DNA of 35,010 bases from Egerieenecus sp048201975 (GCA_048201975.1 DBFBGQ010000047.1:1-35010); one strand, 5' to 3'. Shown: positions 22,895-30,546, counted from the stretch's first letter. The notes: a model not told the origin generated them from the letters alone. Program-made: numbers and translations.

Positions 22895-23410
22895 TCAGCC
22901 GGCCGGCTGGACGTATCCAGCCGCTGCCGCCTGTTGCAGCCCTTTCAGGTCCTCGGCGTTGGGATGCTCCAGCGCCTGGTCGAAATTCTCGATCATCTTG
23001 TCCAGGTTAGGGGCGTGGTCCGGTTGGGCCAGCATGGCCATATAGCGCTCCCGGACTGCCATGGGCATTTTTCCCTGGCACATGTAGGCGCCTACCAGGC
23101 GATTGCTGGGCTCCAGCCGCTGGGCCACCCGGTCCAGGATGCGCTGGAAATACACGCGGGCGCCGCCAAATCCCGCCGTGCCGAACAGGAACGTTTCCTT
23201 CCCGTGCAATTGGGGCAGAAACGCCTGGGTATCCGCGTCGCACTCCCCTTTATCCGTCCAGAAGCCTATATACACCCGCTGCGCCGCCAGAGCGCGGGCG
23301 TCCGGGGCGCCGAAATAGACGCACTCCTCCGGCGGAAGCGCCTGACGAAGGGTCTGGGCCAGCCGCTCCGTGTTTCCTGTGCGGCTGCTGTACACAATGG
23401 CGTAGGTCAT
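22895..23410 (-). CDS. Flavodoxin-like protein
   Basis: This 171-residue protein has the flavodoxin FMN phosphate loop at its start (IVYSSRTGNTERLAQTL), then VYIGFWTDKGECDADTQAFL and ETFLFGTAGFGG, which correspond to the two isoalloxazine loops. It has an extended C-terminal helix region (residues ~120-171) that standard flavodoxins lack. It probably binds FMN and passes electrons. Its ATG overlaps the stop of the MarR gene, so the regulator and flavodoxin are coupled. The MarR-flavodoxin arrangement recalls bilQ and bilS of gut bilirubin reducers, but the reductase bilR is not present here. Confidence 0.85.
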   Translation of the reverse strand: MTYAIVYSSRTGNTERLAQTLRQALPPEECVYFGAPDARALAAQRVYIGFWTDKGECDADTQAFLPQLHGKETFLFGTAGFGGARVYFQRILDRVAQRLEPSNRLVGAYMCQGKMPMAVRERYMAMLAQPDHAPNLDKMIENFDQALEHPNAEDLKGLQQAAAAGYVQPAG

Positions 23411-23838
23411 GGTTCCATCCTTTCTGCGCCGCCTGTTTCCGCTGCTTCCGCCACCTTGTGCATTAACGCCAGCAGCGTTGCCCGCTCCGTTCCGGTCAAT
23501 CCTGCAAGCTTATCCGCATCCCAAGAAAAAAACATGCACTGACTCTCCCGGAAGGCCTGCTTGCCTTTCTCGGTAAGATTTAGCCGGTAGGCACGTCCCA
23601 CACGCTCTTTGTTCAGAAACCCGCTCTCTACCATACGGGTAACGCACCGCTGGGAATAACCCCAGTCCATCCGCAGTGCCCGTGTCATCTCCGCAGGCGC
23701 ACAGCCTGGATGTTTGCCTACATAGAGCATGCAGTAGATCCAACCTTGGTGCAGCCCCAATGGGTTCAGCCGCTCTCCAGCGTAGGCATAGAAATCTTTA
23801 TACAGGGCTGAGATTGCATAGGCAAAGGTCTGGCGCAT
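23407..23838 (-). CDS. MarR-family transcriptional regulator
   Basis: This 143-residue winged-helix regulator has the MarR layout: an N-terminal dimer helix, GLHQGWIYCMLYVGKHPGCA, the recognition region PAEMTRALRMDWGYSQRCVTRM, and the wing VESGFLNKERVGRAYRLNLTEKGKQAF. It is the first gene of the flavin operon. A perfect 15-bp palindrome overlaps its promoter 50 nt upstream, which fits autoregulation. Ligands are unknown; MarR proteins often sense phenolics or redox stress. Confidence 0.9.
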   Translation of the reverse strand: MRQTFAYAISALYKDFYAYAGERLNPLGLHQGWIYCMLYVGKHPGCAPAEMTRALRMDWGYSQRCVTRMVESGFLNKERVGRAYRLNLTEKGKQAFRESQCMFFSWDADKLAGLTGTERATLLALMHKVAEAAETGGAERMEP

Positions 23839-23874
23839 TCCGCCGCATCCTTTCCATTTGTGCTTTCCAGGTTC

Positions 23875-23902
23875 AGTGTATCATGTTTCTTGACAAAGTC
23901 AA
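23875..23902 (-). promoter_or_regulatory. Promoter of the MarR-flavodoxin-lipoprotein operon
   Basis: On the minus strand TTGACT (23902-23897), a 16-nt spacer and TACACT (23880-23875). The -10 is imperfect (4 of 6), the -35 good (5 of 6). Confidence 0.6.
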
Positions 23903-23903
23903 G
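23889..23903. promoter_or_regulatory. Palindromic operator candidate for the MarR regulator
   Basis: CTTGACAAAGTCAAG is a perfect inverted repeat (six-base arms, AAA centre) that covers the -35 box of the operon promoter. Its size and position suit a MarR dimer and suggest repression by occlusion. Confidence 0.65.
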
Positions 23904-23992
23904 TAAATTCTTCGAGGGAATCACCCCCTGTTGCCGCTATTTTTGTAAAAAAAAAAACTGTCACGTCTATTTCAATCGACAAGGGAAGTAGC

Positions 23993-24037
23993 AAAAAAGC
24001 GCCGTACAGCCCGTATTTTCCAGGCTGCACGGCGCGG
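23993..24037 (-). terminator. Terminator of the DUF6273-PIG-L operon
   Basis: On the minus strand a long stem (GCGCCGTGCAGCC against GGGCTGTACGGCGC, one wobble) is followed by TTTTTTGC. The nearby 23904-23992 stretch contains an A-rich run and nothing else of note. Confidence 0.88.
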
Positions 24038-24041
24038 TGCA

Positions 24042-26192
24042 TTATTCGGTTTCCGCAGTGGGGTCAATCAGGTCGGAGTGGCCGATGCCCAGCAGCTCCG
24101 TGGTGGTGCGGGGATAGGTGCGCCCGCCGCTGTAGGAACCCACCCGGGTGATGCGCTGGCCCATGAAGGTGAAGGCGGCGGTCTGTCCGCCATCGAGGTT
24201 GATCGCCAGGGAGCAGCCGGTTTGCTGCATCATCTCGCACAGCTTTGTCAGGCTCACGCCGGCGCTCTCCTTGCCCATGCGGCCTTCCACCATCATGGCC
24301 ATGTAGTGGCCGTTTTCAAACATGCCCACGGCGCAGCGGGGCTCCGAGTACACGCCCCGGGAGGACTCCACCACGTAGGAATTGATCTCATCCCCGCGGA
24401 AGAGCCAGGGGCCGAAGGAGAACACGTCCTCCGCTCCCATGTCCAGGTACTGCTGGGCGGTGTAGGCGTTAAAGTCGTATACGCCCCACTCCCCGTTGGC
24501 GTACAGGGCCAGGGTATCCAGGTTGGGGAACTTGCTGCGCAGCGTCTTGGGGGCCTCATCGTAGAGCACGCGGCCGCCGCGGATGATGATGCCCACGGCC
24601 AGGTTGCGCCGGGTGCGGTAGGTATAGTAGTCCGTGTTCATGCCGAAAACCACCTGCTGCTCCGTGGCGATGCGCGCGGACTGCACGTGCTGGCGCTCCG
24701 GGTTGCTGGGATCGAAGAGAATGGAGCCGAAGCGGTTCTGCTCCGTGTCGCAGAAGACCTCCGCCTCATACCAGGTGATGGGGCCCTCCTCGTCAAAGTA
24801 GCGGTCCACCCGGACCACCAGGGTGGGGGAGGCATAGAACCACAGCCCGTTTTCCTCGTCGGCAATCACGTGCTCCCCTTCCACCGGGTAGCCCAGCTCA
24901 TCCCGCGGGCAGTCGGCGGCCGCGGGCCATTCGCAGGTGACTGCGGGCTTGGCGTAGTCCACATGCACGGGGCTGGGGGTGGCGGTGGGCTCGGCGGTGG
25001 CGACAGCGCCGCCGGGAACCACGTTTTCGAACAGGTCGTTCCGGGCTACATCCTCGCCCACGGTGGTATACGCCAGGCCGAACAGCGCGCAGCTGTACGG
25101 GCCCTCGTCGGTGACGGTGAAGTCGGTGTTCTGCTGGGTCACGTGCCAGGCATAGGCGTCCTGGGCCGCCTGCAGGCCGGTCCGCCCGCCCAGGGAGGCC
25201 AGGGGCACGTTCCAGTCCATGACCAGCGGATCATCCCCGTACAGGTGCAGGTACAGCTTCTGCACGGTCCACAGGCCGTACTCCGTGGCGGAGCTGCTCT
25301 CCACATCCAGGCGCATGCTGTTCTCCACGCAATACAGCGCCACGTCGGCGCACACCCGGTGGGCCCCATGGCCATACTCGCCCTTCACATCGTGGGTGAC
25401 CATCACGTCCGGCTTGTAGTGCCGGATCTGCTCCATCACAAAGGCCCGGGCCTGCCGCTTGGGCCACTTTTCATAGCCCTGCTCCAGGGAGCTGGAATAG
25501 CCGTCATAAAAGGGGCCCACCACGGGATAGCTATGCACGCCCATCTCCCACAGGCCGTTGAGCAGCTCGCTCATGCGGGTGGTGTTGGAGTCGGTCATGT
25601 ACACCACCACGGTGGCCTTGCCCTGCTCGGTGGCATAGGTGGGCAGCAGGCCGCCGAAATAGATCAGCTCGTCGTCCGGGTGCGCCGCCAGGACCATCAG
25701 GTCCGCTTTCTCCGGCGTGGGTTCCCACACCTGCACCCAATCGGGCAGCTCGCCCTGGTTCAGCACGAAGAGCTCGTTGATCTGCAGGGCCTTGGATTTG
25801 CTAAACCCCGCCCACAGCCGGAAGTGGGTGGCTCCGCCCAGCTCCACCACCGTGTGCATATAGTCGGTGCCGCCCTGGACCAGGGTGGTCCACTCGCCGG
25901 CCTCATCCTTTACCTCCACCCGCCATTCGTCGGGCATGGTGGCAAAGCACACATACAGATAGCCCGCGGGGGTGGCGTCGGCGGTGGTGAACTCAATCCA
26001 GGATTCCCGGCGCTCCCGCCCGTTCCAGCGGGTGGTATACTTGCGGTCGTACAGGCGCGTGACCGCGCTGCCGCCGGAGGTTTTGATCTCGCAGCCCTCG
26101 GTGATGTCCTCGGCCTCCTGGGCCGAAGCGCTGGCCGCGGTAAAAAGCAGCAGCGCCGCCAGCAGCAGGATGATCCAACATGCTTTTTTCAT
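24042..26192 (-). CDS. Secreted PIG-L deacetylase fused to a phosphodiester glycosidase domain
   Basis: This 716-residue exported protein begins with a signal peptide (KKACWIILLLAALLLFTAAS, cleavage near ASAQ). Residues ~30-145 look like a discoidin/F5-8C-type binding domain (LYDRKYTTRWNG, SWIEFTT, FRLWAGFSKSKALQINELFV). Residues ~163-390 are a PIG-L/LmbE deacetylase with the zinc motif AHPDDE (170-175) and HDVKGEYGHGAH (267-278). A proline/threonine linker (~392-410) follows. Residues ~480-705 match the NAGPA/DUF2233 phosphodiester glycosidase domain, ending with INLDGGQTAAF (664-674). Domain order and export imply deacetylation and glycosidic cleavage of a surface or environmental glycan; the substrate is unknown. 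It follows the DUF6273 gene by 7 nt. Confidence 0.85.
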   Translation of the reverse strand: MKKACWIILLLAALLLFTAASASAQEAEDITEGCEIKTSGGSAVTRLYDRKYTTRWNGRERRESWIEFTTADATPAGYLYVCFATMPDEWRVEVKDEAGEWTTLVQGGTDYMHTVVELGGATHFRLWAGFSKSKALQINELFVLNQGELPDWVQVWEPTPEKADLMVLAAHPDDELIYFGGLLPTYATEQGKATVVVYMTDSNTTRMSELLNGLWEMGVHSYPVVGPFYDGYSSSLEQGYEKWPKRQARAFVMEQIRHYKPDVMVTHDVKGEYGHGAHRVCADVALYCVENSMRLDVESSSATEYGLWTVQKLYLHLYGDDPLVMDWNVPLASLGGRTGLQAAQDAYAWHVTQQNTDFTVTDEGPYSCALFGLAYTTVGEDVARNDLFENVVPGGAVATAEPTATPSPVHVDYAKPAVTCEWPAAADCPRDELGYPVEGEHVIADEENGLWFYASPTLVVRVDRYFDEEGPITWYEAEVFCDTEQNRFGSILFDPSNPERQHVQSARIATEQQVVFGMNTDYYTYRTRRNLAVGIIIRGGRVLYDEAPKTLRSKFPNLDTLALYANGEWGVYDFNAYTAQQYLDMGAEDVFSFGPWLFRGDEINSYVVESSRGVYSEPRCAVGMFENGHYMAMMVEGRMGKESAGVSLTKLCEMMQQTGCSLAINLDGGQTAAFTFMGQRITRVGSYSGGRTYPRTTTELLGIGHSDLIDPTAETE

Positions 26193-26199
26193 TTTTCGC

Positions 26200-26904
26200 T
26201 CACCTCAGCAGCACAAAGGGGTCGTCCTTGCTCCCCGTGCCGCTCACGATTTCCAGATCCGTCAGGGAGAGCCGCACGCCGGGGCGCACGCCCTCGTTCA
26301 TCACCACGCAGCGGATGTAGCCCAGCTTGCCGTCCACCTTGGTGCAGCGTGTGCCGTAGGCCTTGGTGGAGGACTGGGAACGGGTCCAGTAGGGGGAGGA
26401 ACCATTGGAGTAGCGGAACAGCCCGTTTTCCAGGGCATAGGGCGTGCCGTAGCCCTGGCGGGACTTGTTGCTGGCGAAGCCATAGGCGGCGTTTTTCAGG
26501 TCCTCGCCCGTGGCCAGGAAAAGATAGCCCAGCTCGTCGCTGTACAGCAGCAGTTCCTGCTCCTCCGGGGTGAACCATTCGTCGAGCTTCTCCTCATGGA
26601 GCAGCGCGTACAGCTCCGTGCGGTTCCACTGGCCGTCGAAGGACACATATTCCTTGTCGTCCTCGTGCACCCGGTGGTTGAACAGGATATATTCACTGTA
26701 CAGATACGCTTCCTCATCCTCCACGGCCAGCACCCGCCAGAGAATGGCTTCCTCGCCCCCGTCCTCTGCCTGGGGGCACCGCCCCAGCGCCACGTACTGA
26801 TAGCCCTGCTCCGCGTCGTAGCCGCGCAGCTCCTGGGCCTGGGACAGCGCCGGAATCAGCGCAAACATGGCCGCCGCCAAAATAAGAAGCAGTTTCTTCC
26901 CCAT
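26200..26904 (-). CDS. Secreted DUF6273-type protein
   Basis: This 234-residue protein has a signal peptide (MGKKLLLILAAAMFALIPALSQAQ). The mature part has the DUF6273 pattern: ILWRVLAVEDEEAYLYSEYIL, then SFDGQWNRTELYALL, LFLATGEDLKNAAYG, PYWTRSQSSTKAYGTRCTKV and the ending GVRPGVRLSL. These domains, seen in many gut Firmicutes, resemble C-type-lectin/FGE-like folds and often decorate exported proteins; no enzymatic residues are evident. It precedes and is co-transcribed with the PIG-L fusion, so the two probably act outside the cell on the same material. Confidence 0.8.
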   Translation of the reverse strand: MGKKLLLILAAAMFALIPALSQAQELRGYDAEQGYQYVALGRCPQAEDGGEEAILWRVLAVEDEEAYLYSEYILFNHRVHEDDKEYVSFDGQWNRTELYALLHEEKLDEWFTPEEQELLLYSDELGYLFLATGEDLKNAAYGFASNKSRQGYGTPYALENGLFRYSNGSSPYWTRSQSSTKAYGTRCTKVDGKLGYIRCVVMNEGVRPGVRLSLTDLEIVSGTGSKDDPFVLLR

Positions 26905-26971
26905 TCGGATTCCCTCCTGTAGCTTTTTGCCCTACGCTCACCGTCGAGGGGACAGGCAAAACATACAAAAG

Positions 26972-27000
26972 ATTATAATGCCTCCACCCTGAAAAGTCAA
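26972..27000 (-). promoter_or_regulatory. Promoter of the DUF6273-PIG-L operon
   Basis: On the minus strand TTGACT (27000-26995), 17-nt spacer, TATAAT (26977-26972). The -10 is perfect and the -35 has one mismatch. Confidence 0.87.
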
Positions 27001-27320
27001 TTTTTACGGCGCTATTTTACGTTTGCCGCAAGGCGTTCCTGCTCCGGCCATACGCTTCAGGCAAAGCGCTTCGCTTCTGCAGCATGCGCGCTTGCCCATG
27101 CCTGGAGTTGCGCCTGCCTTTAATTCAGGAAGCGTTTCAGCGGACAAGGCAAAAAGCCATTGTCCTGAAGTGGCAAACCTTTTTTGCAACGTGCAGCAGT
27201 TCCTGCCTTTTTCTTTGCCGCCATCTTTTCGGCAGCGGGGGTTTGTGGTATACTAAGGGCTGCGCGCCCATGGGCGCGGAGGGCCGCCCCGGGCGGCCGT
27301 CAAAGGTTCAGGAGGATCGA
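27001..27320 (+). other. Intergenic region and structured leader of obgE
   Basis: No gene is seen between the divergent operons. GGACAAGGC...GCC(A)TTGTCC near 27140-27165 can form a hairpin. The leader of obgE contains a 16-bp perfect palindrome CGCGCCCATGGGCGCG (27263-27278) and an 8-bp-arm hairpin GGCCGCCC-C-GGGCGGCC (27282-27298), just before the AGGAGG at 27310-27315. The hairpins might affect obgE translation. Confidence 0.5.
27246..27254 (+). promoter_or_regulatory. Extended -10 promoter for obgE
   Basis: TGG followed by TATACT forms an extended -10 element. No convincing -35 is present at the right distance, which is usual for this promoter type. Confidence 0.55.
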
Positions 27321-28589
27321 ATGGGAAATTTTGTGGATCATGTAAAAATTACGGCCAAGGCCGGCAATGGGGGAAACGGCAGCGTTTCCTTCCACCGGGA
27401 GAAGTTTGTGCTCAACGGCGGACCCGACGGCGGCGACGGCGGCGTGGGCGGCGACGTGGTGCTCTTTGCCGACCCCAATATGCACACGCTGCTGGATTTC
27501 CGCTTCAAATCCAAGTATACCGCGGAAAACGGCGCGGACGGCTCCGGCGGCCGCTGCACCGGCAAGCGGGGGGAGAACCTGATCATCAAGGTGCCCGTGG
27601 GCACGGTGGTCCGGGACGAAGCCTCCGGCGCAGTGGTGGCGGATATGTTCGAGCCCGGCTCCAGCAAGACGCTGCTTCGGGGCGGACGGGGCGGCTGGGG
27701 AAATAGCCACTTTGCCACCCCCACCCGCCAGGCGCCCAACTTCGCCAAGCCCGGGGTCAAGACGGAGATACATACCTTCCTGCTGGAATTGAAGACCATC
27801 GCGGACGTGGGGCTGGTGGGCTATCCCAACGTGGGCAAGAGCACCATCCTCTCGGTGGTCACCTCCGCCAAGCCCAAGATCGGCAACTATCACTTCACCA
27901 CCCTGACCCCTAACCTGGGCATTGTGCGCCGCTATGGCAAGGACTTTGTGCTGGCGGATATCCCCGGGCTGGTGGAGGGCGCGGCGGAGGGCGTGGGCCT
28001 AGGACACGACTTTTTGCGCCATGTGGAGCGCACCCGGCTGCTGCTCCATGTGCTGGACATCTCCGGCAGCGAGGGCCGGGACCCCATCGAGGATTACCAG
28101 CAGATCAACCGGGAGCTCACCGCCTACGGGGAGCTGAGCCAGCGCCCGCAGATCGTGGTGTGCAACAAAATGGACCTGCCCGAGTCCGCGGAAAACCTGG
28201 AGCGGCTCCGGGCGCACCTGGCGGGGCAGGAAATCCCGATTTTCCCGGTGAGCGCCGCCACCCATCAGGGCTTTGAGGAGCTGCTGGACGCTACGGCAAA
28301 GCTGCTGGACACCCTGCCGCCCCTGCATCCCTTCGCAGAGGAGGAGGTCCCCCTGCCCGTCCCCGCCATTGACTCCTTCGCCGTGGTCAAGGACGGTTCC
28401 GTCTACGAGGTGGACGGCCCGGCCATGCAGCGGCTCATCGACAGCGTCAACTTTGAGGACGAGGAGAGCATGAACTGGTTCCACCGCACACTGCGCCGCT
28501 GGGGCGTCATCGACGCCCTGCGCCAGGCCGGCGCCGGGGAGGGCGACACCGTCCGCATCGGCGACATGGAATTCGACTTTGTGGAATAA
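27321..28589 (+). CDS. obgE: GTPase ObgE/CgtA
   Basis: This 422-residue GTPase binds the 50S subunit and links ribosome assembly to the stringent response and sporulation. The N-terminal Obg domain is glycine-rich (AGNGGNGSVSFHREKF, GGPDGGDGGVGGDVVL). The G domain has GYPNVGKST (167-175), the DIPGLVEGA switch and CNKMDLP. The C-terminal OCT domain is present (VYEVDGPAMQRLIDSVNFED and WGVIDALRQAG). The ATG at 27321 has AGGAGG upstream; the longer frame is rejected. The usual upstream rplU-rpmA pair is missing. yhbY follows by 24 nt. Confidence 0.96.
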   Translation: MGNFVDHVKITAKAGNGGNGSVSFHREKFVLNGGPDGGDGGVGGDVVLFADPNMHTLLDFRFKSKYTAENGADGSGGRCTGKRGENLIIKVPVGTVVRDEASGAVVADMFEPGSSKTLLRGGRGGWGNSHFATPTRQAPNFAKPGVKTEIHTFLLELKTIADVGLVGYPNVGKSTILSVVTSAKPKIGNYHFTTLTPNLGIVRRYGKDFVLADIPGLVEGAAEGVGLGHDFLRHVERTRLLLHVLDISGSEGRDPIEDYQQINRELTAYGELSQRPQIVVCNKMDLPESAENLERLRAHLAGQEIPIFPVSAATHQGFEELLDATAKLLDTLPPLHPFAEEEVPLPVPAIDSFAVVKDGSVYEVDGPAMQRLIDSVNFEDEESMNWFHRTLRRWGVIDALRQAGAGEGDTVRIGDMEFDFVE

Positions 28590-28613
28590 CGCAAGAGAAA
28601 GGAAACACGTCCC

Positions 28614-28901
28614 ATGACAAGCAAACAGCGCGCCATGCTTCGCTCCATGGCCAACACCATCGAAACCATCCTCTACGTGGGCAAGGAGGGCGTCACCCCC
28701 GGCACCGTCAAGGAGGCCTACGACGCCCTGGAGGCCCGGGAGCTCGTCAAGGGCGCGGTGCAGCCCGGCGCTCCCGTCACCGCCCGGGAAGCGTTGGAGG
28801 AGCTGTGCCGGAAGACCGGCGCAGAGCCGGTGCAGCACATCGGCCGCCGGTTTGTGCTCTACCGTCCCAGCCGGGAAAATCCCCGCATTGTGCTGGAGTA
28901 A
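28614..28901 (+). CDS. yhbY: CRM-domain RNA-binding protein YhbY
   Basis: This 95-residue protein is a stand-alone CRS1-YhbY domain, an RNA-binding fold associated with pre-50S particles. It begins MTSKQRAMLRSMANTIETIL and has GKEGVTPGTVKEAYDALEARELVKG and IGRRFVLYRPSR. It follows obgE with GAAAGGAAA as ribosome site; the obgE-yhbY order is common in Firmicutes and both act on the large subunit. Confidence 0.92.
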   Translation: MTSKQRAMLRSMANTIETILYVGKEGVTPGTVKEAYDALEARELVKGAVQPGAPVTAREALEELCRKTGAEPVQHIGRRFVLYRPSRENPRIVLE

Positions 28902-29313
28902 CCCCGGCACTTCCCGCCGGAAGAATGCCGAAACGCTGGCCACCATGGGCGCAAGCGCCCTGCGTCAGCGTGTCGAAAAGGTGGGCAACCCCACTTCAGA
29001 CTGCTGAAACGAGCCTATTCTTTTACACCAAGATGGAAAAATGAAATTTCCGGTTTCTTAGCTTGCCAAGGTTTCATCAAGTATGGGGTCCGAAGGGGTC
29101 CAGGGGGAAAGGCGGCTATGCCCGCCTTTTTCAACCGAAACGAGCGGCGGTACGCCGCGACGATTGAGGTTGCGGAACGCGCCCAGCGGAGTCCACTCCG
29201 TTCCTGGGAGGGCCGCTGTCGCCTTCGGCGCAGTCGATCCCTCCCCCGGCGCGTTGGCGCCGGTTGATCCTAAGTGTGTTAGCTGAGAGCTGCGCTCGGA
29301 GTTGCTTGCATAT
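28902..29313. repeat. Intergenic repeats between yhbY and recF
   Basis: No gene is seen. At 28965-29000 there is a degenerate start of the multi-hairpin element (TCAGCGTGTCGAAAAGGTGG and CCCCACTT), after which the similarity stops. At 29118-29179 is a 62-bp sequence shared with 34571-34632 (60 of 62 identical), which includes GCGGCG/CGCCGC and CAACC/GGTTG pairings. Further palindromes follow to about 29270. The region is a collection of REP-like repeats. Confidence 0.75.
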
Positions 29314-29339
29314 AAAAAAGTGGCCGAAGCCACTTTTTT
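29314..29339. terminator. Bidirectional terminator downstream of recF
   Basis: AAAAAAGTGGC-CGAA-GCCACTTTTTT is a perfect hairpin with A and T tracts on both sides, so it can stop transcription from recF (minus) and from the plus strand. Confidence 0.85.
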
Positions 29340-29343
29340 GGAT

Positions 29344-29359
29344 TGTTTCACGTGAAACA
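29344..29359. other. parS chromosome-partitioning site
   Basis: TGTTTCACGTGAAACA is a perfect 16-bp palindrome and matches the bacterial parS consensus bound by ParB/Spo0J. It lies 5 nt beyond the recF stop. parS sites cluster near the replication origin, which supports the origin placed at about 31.7-32.1 kb. parA/parB are not in the window. Confidence 0.93.
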
Positions 29360-29364
29360 TTTCG

Positions 29365-30534
29365 TTATTGCAGAAAATCGTCATCCAATGCTTGTAACCG
29401 TTGTTCCCGCTCCTCGTGGACGCAGGCCATTACCCTGGCGCAGCCTGTCGCATCCGTGGACACCCGCCAGGGGACGTATTTCTCCTGTGCGTTCAGGTCG
29501 CTCTCGTCCGTGCAGGTGATCAGCGTCTGCACCCCGCGAATCTCGTCCAGCAGGCGGGTGCGCCGGTTCAGGTCCAGCTCGCTCATCACGTCGTCCAGCA
29601 GCAGCACCGGCGCTTCCCCGGACAGCTGGCGGAACACCGAAAGCTCGCTGAGCTTCATGGCCAGGGCAGCCGTTCGCATTTGCCCCTGGGAGGCGAACAA
29701 ACGCATATCCTTCTGCTGAATGGTCAGGAGTAGGTCCTCCCGATGGGGACCGAAGGAGGTGCCGCCCCGGCGGATGTCCTCCCCGCGGAGCTGCTCCAGC
29801 CGGGCCATGACCGCGGGGATGATCTCCTCCGCCGGGTCCAGGCAACCCTGGTAGGTCAAGGCAAAGCGTTCCTGCTCCCGGCCGCTGATGGCCTGATAGC
29901 GGGTCTGCGCCTCCTGGGAAAGCCGCTGGCAGCAGGCCCGACGCTGGGGAATAATCACCGCCGCGGCCCGAGCCATGGCCTCCTCCCAGGGAAGGAAGGC
30001 CGCGGCGGGAACGGGGCCCTGGCGGAACTGCCGCAGCAGGGCATTGCGCTGGCGCAGCGCCTGCTGATAGCCCTGCAGCGCCAGAAAATACTGGGTGGAC
30101 AGCTGGGAAAGCAGCATATCCAGAAAGCGCCGCCGGGCCGCGGGGCCGTCCTTGACCAGCAGCAGGTCCTCGGGGGAGAAGATCACGCACTGGAGCATGC
30201 CCATCATCTGGGCCAGGCGGGGAATGCGCTTGCCGTCCAGGAACACCTGCTTGCGCTTCTCCCCGGCGCACAGCAGCTTCACGGCCACATCATGCACGCC
30301 GTCCCTGCGCTGGATGGAGACGCCGCAGGCGCCCATTTCCCGATCCCGGGCGATCACCTCCCGGTCCTGGGCGGTGCGGTGGCTCCGGCCCAGGGCGCAG
30401 TAATGCACCGCCTCCAGCAGGTTGGTTTTGCCGCTGCCGTTGGGGCCGAAGAAAAGATTGACGCCCGGATCCAGCGTCAGCTCCAGGGCGTCATAGTTGC
30501 GGAATTGTTTGAGCTTCAGGGTTTTGATACGCAC
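29365..30534 (-). CDS. recF: DNA replication and repair protein RecF
   Basis: This 389-residue SMC-like ATPase helps load RecA at gaps. The start is MRIKTLKLKQFRNYDALELT, Walker A is FGPNGSGKTNLLEA (30-37), the signature region is SQGQMRTAALAMKL, and Walker B is VLLLDDVMSELDLNRR. It follows dnaN by 12 nt on the same strand; the small S4-domain gene often found between them is missing. The C-terminal end has an unusual extension with a CARVMACVHEER segment, moderately longer than typical RecF. Confidence 0.96.
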   Translation of the reverse strand: MRIKTLKLKQFRNYDALELTLDPGVNLFFGPNGSGKTNLLEAVHYCALGRSHRTAQDREVIARDREMGACGVSIQRRDGVHDVAVKLLCAGEKRKQVFLDGKRIPRLAQMMGMLQCVIFSPEDLLLVKDGPAARRRFLDMLLSQLSTQYFLALQGYQQALRQRNALLRQFRQGPVPAAAFLPWEEAMARAAAVIIPQRRACCQRLSQEAQTRYQAISGREQERFALTYQGCLDPAEEIIPAVMARLEQLRGEDIRRGGTSFGPHREDLLLTIQQKDMRLFASQGQMRTAALAMKLSELSVFRQLSGEAPVLLLDDVMSELDLNRRTRLLDEIRGVQTLITCTDESDLNAQEKYVPWRVSTDATGCARVMACVHEEREQRLQALDDDFLQ

Positions 30535-30546
30535 GCTGCTCCCGCC

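Noticed and set aside
24078..26573. An 831-codon open frame on the plus strand
   Set aside because: It is the complement of the PIG-L fusion and DUF6273 genes, which have signal peptides, promoter, terminator and motifs; the plus frame has none.
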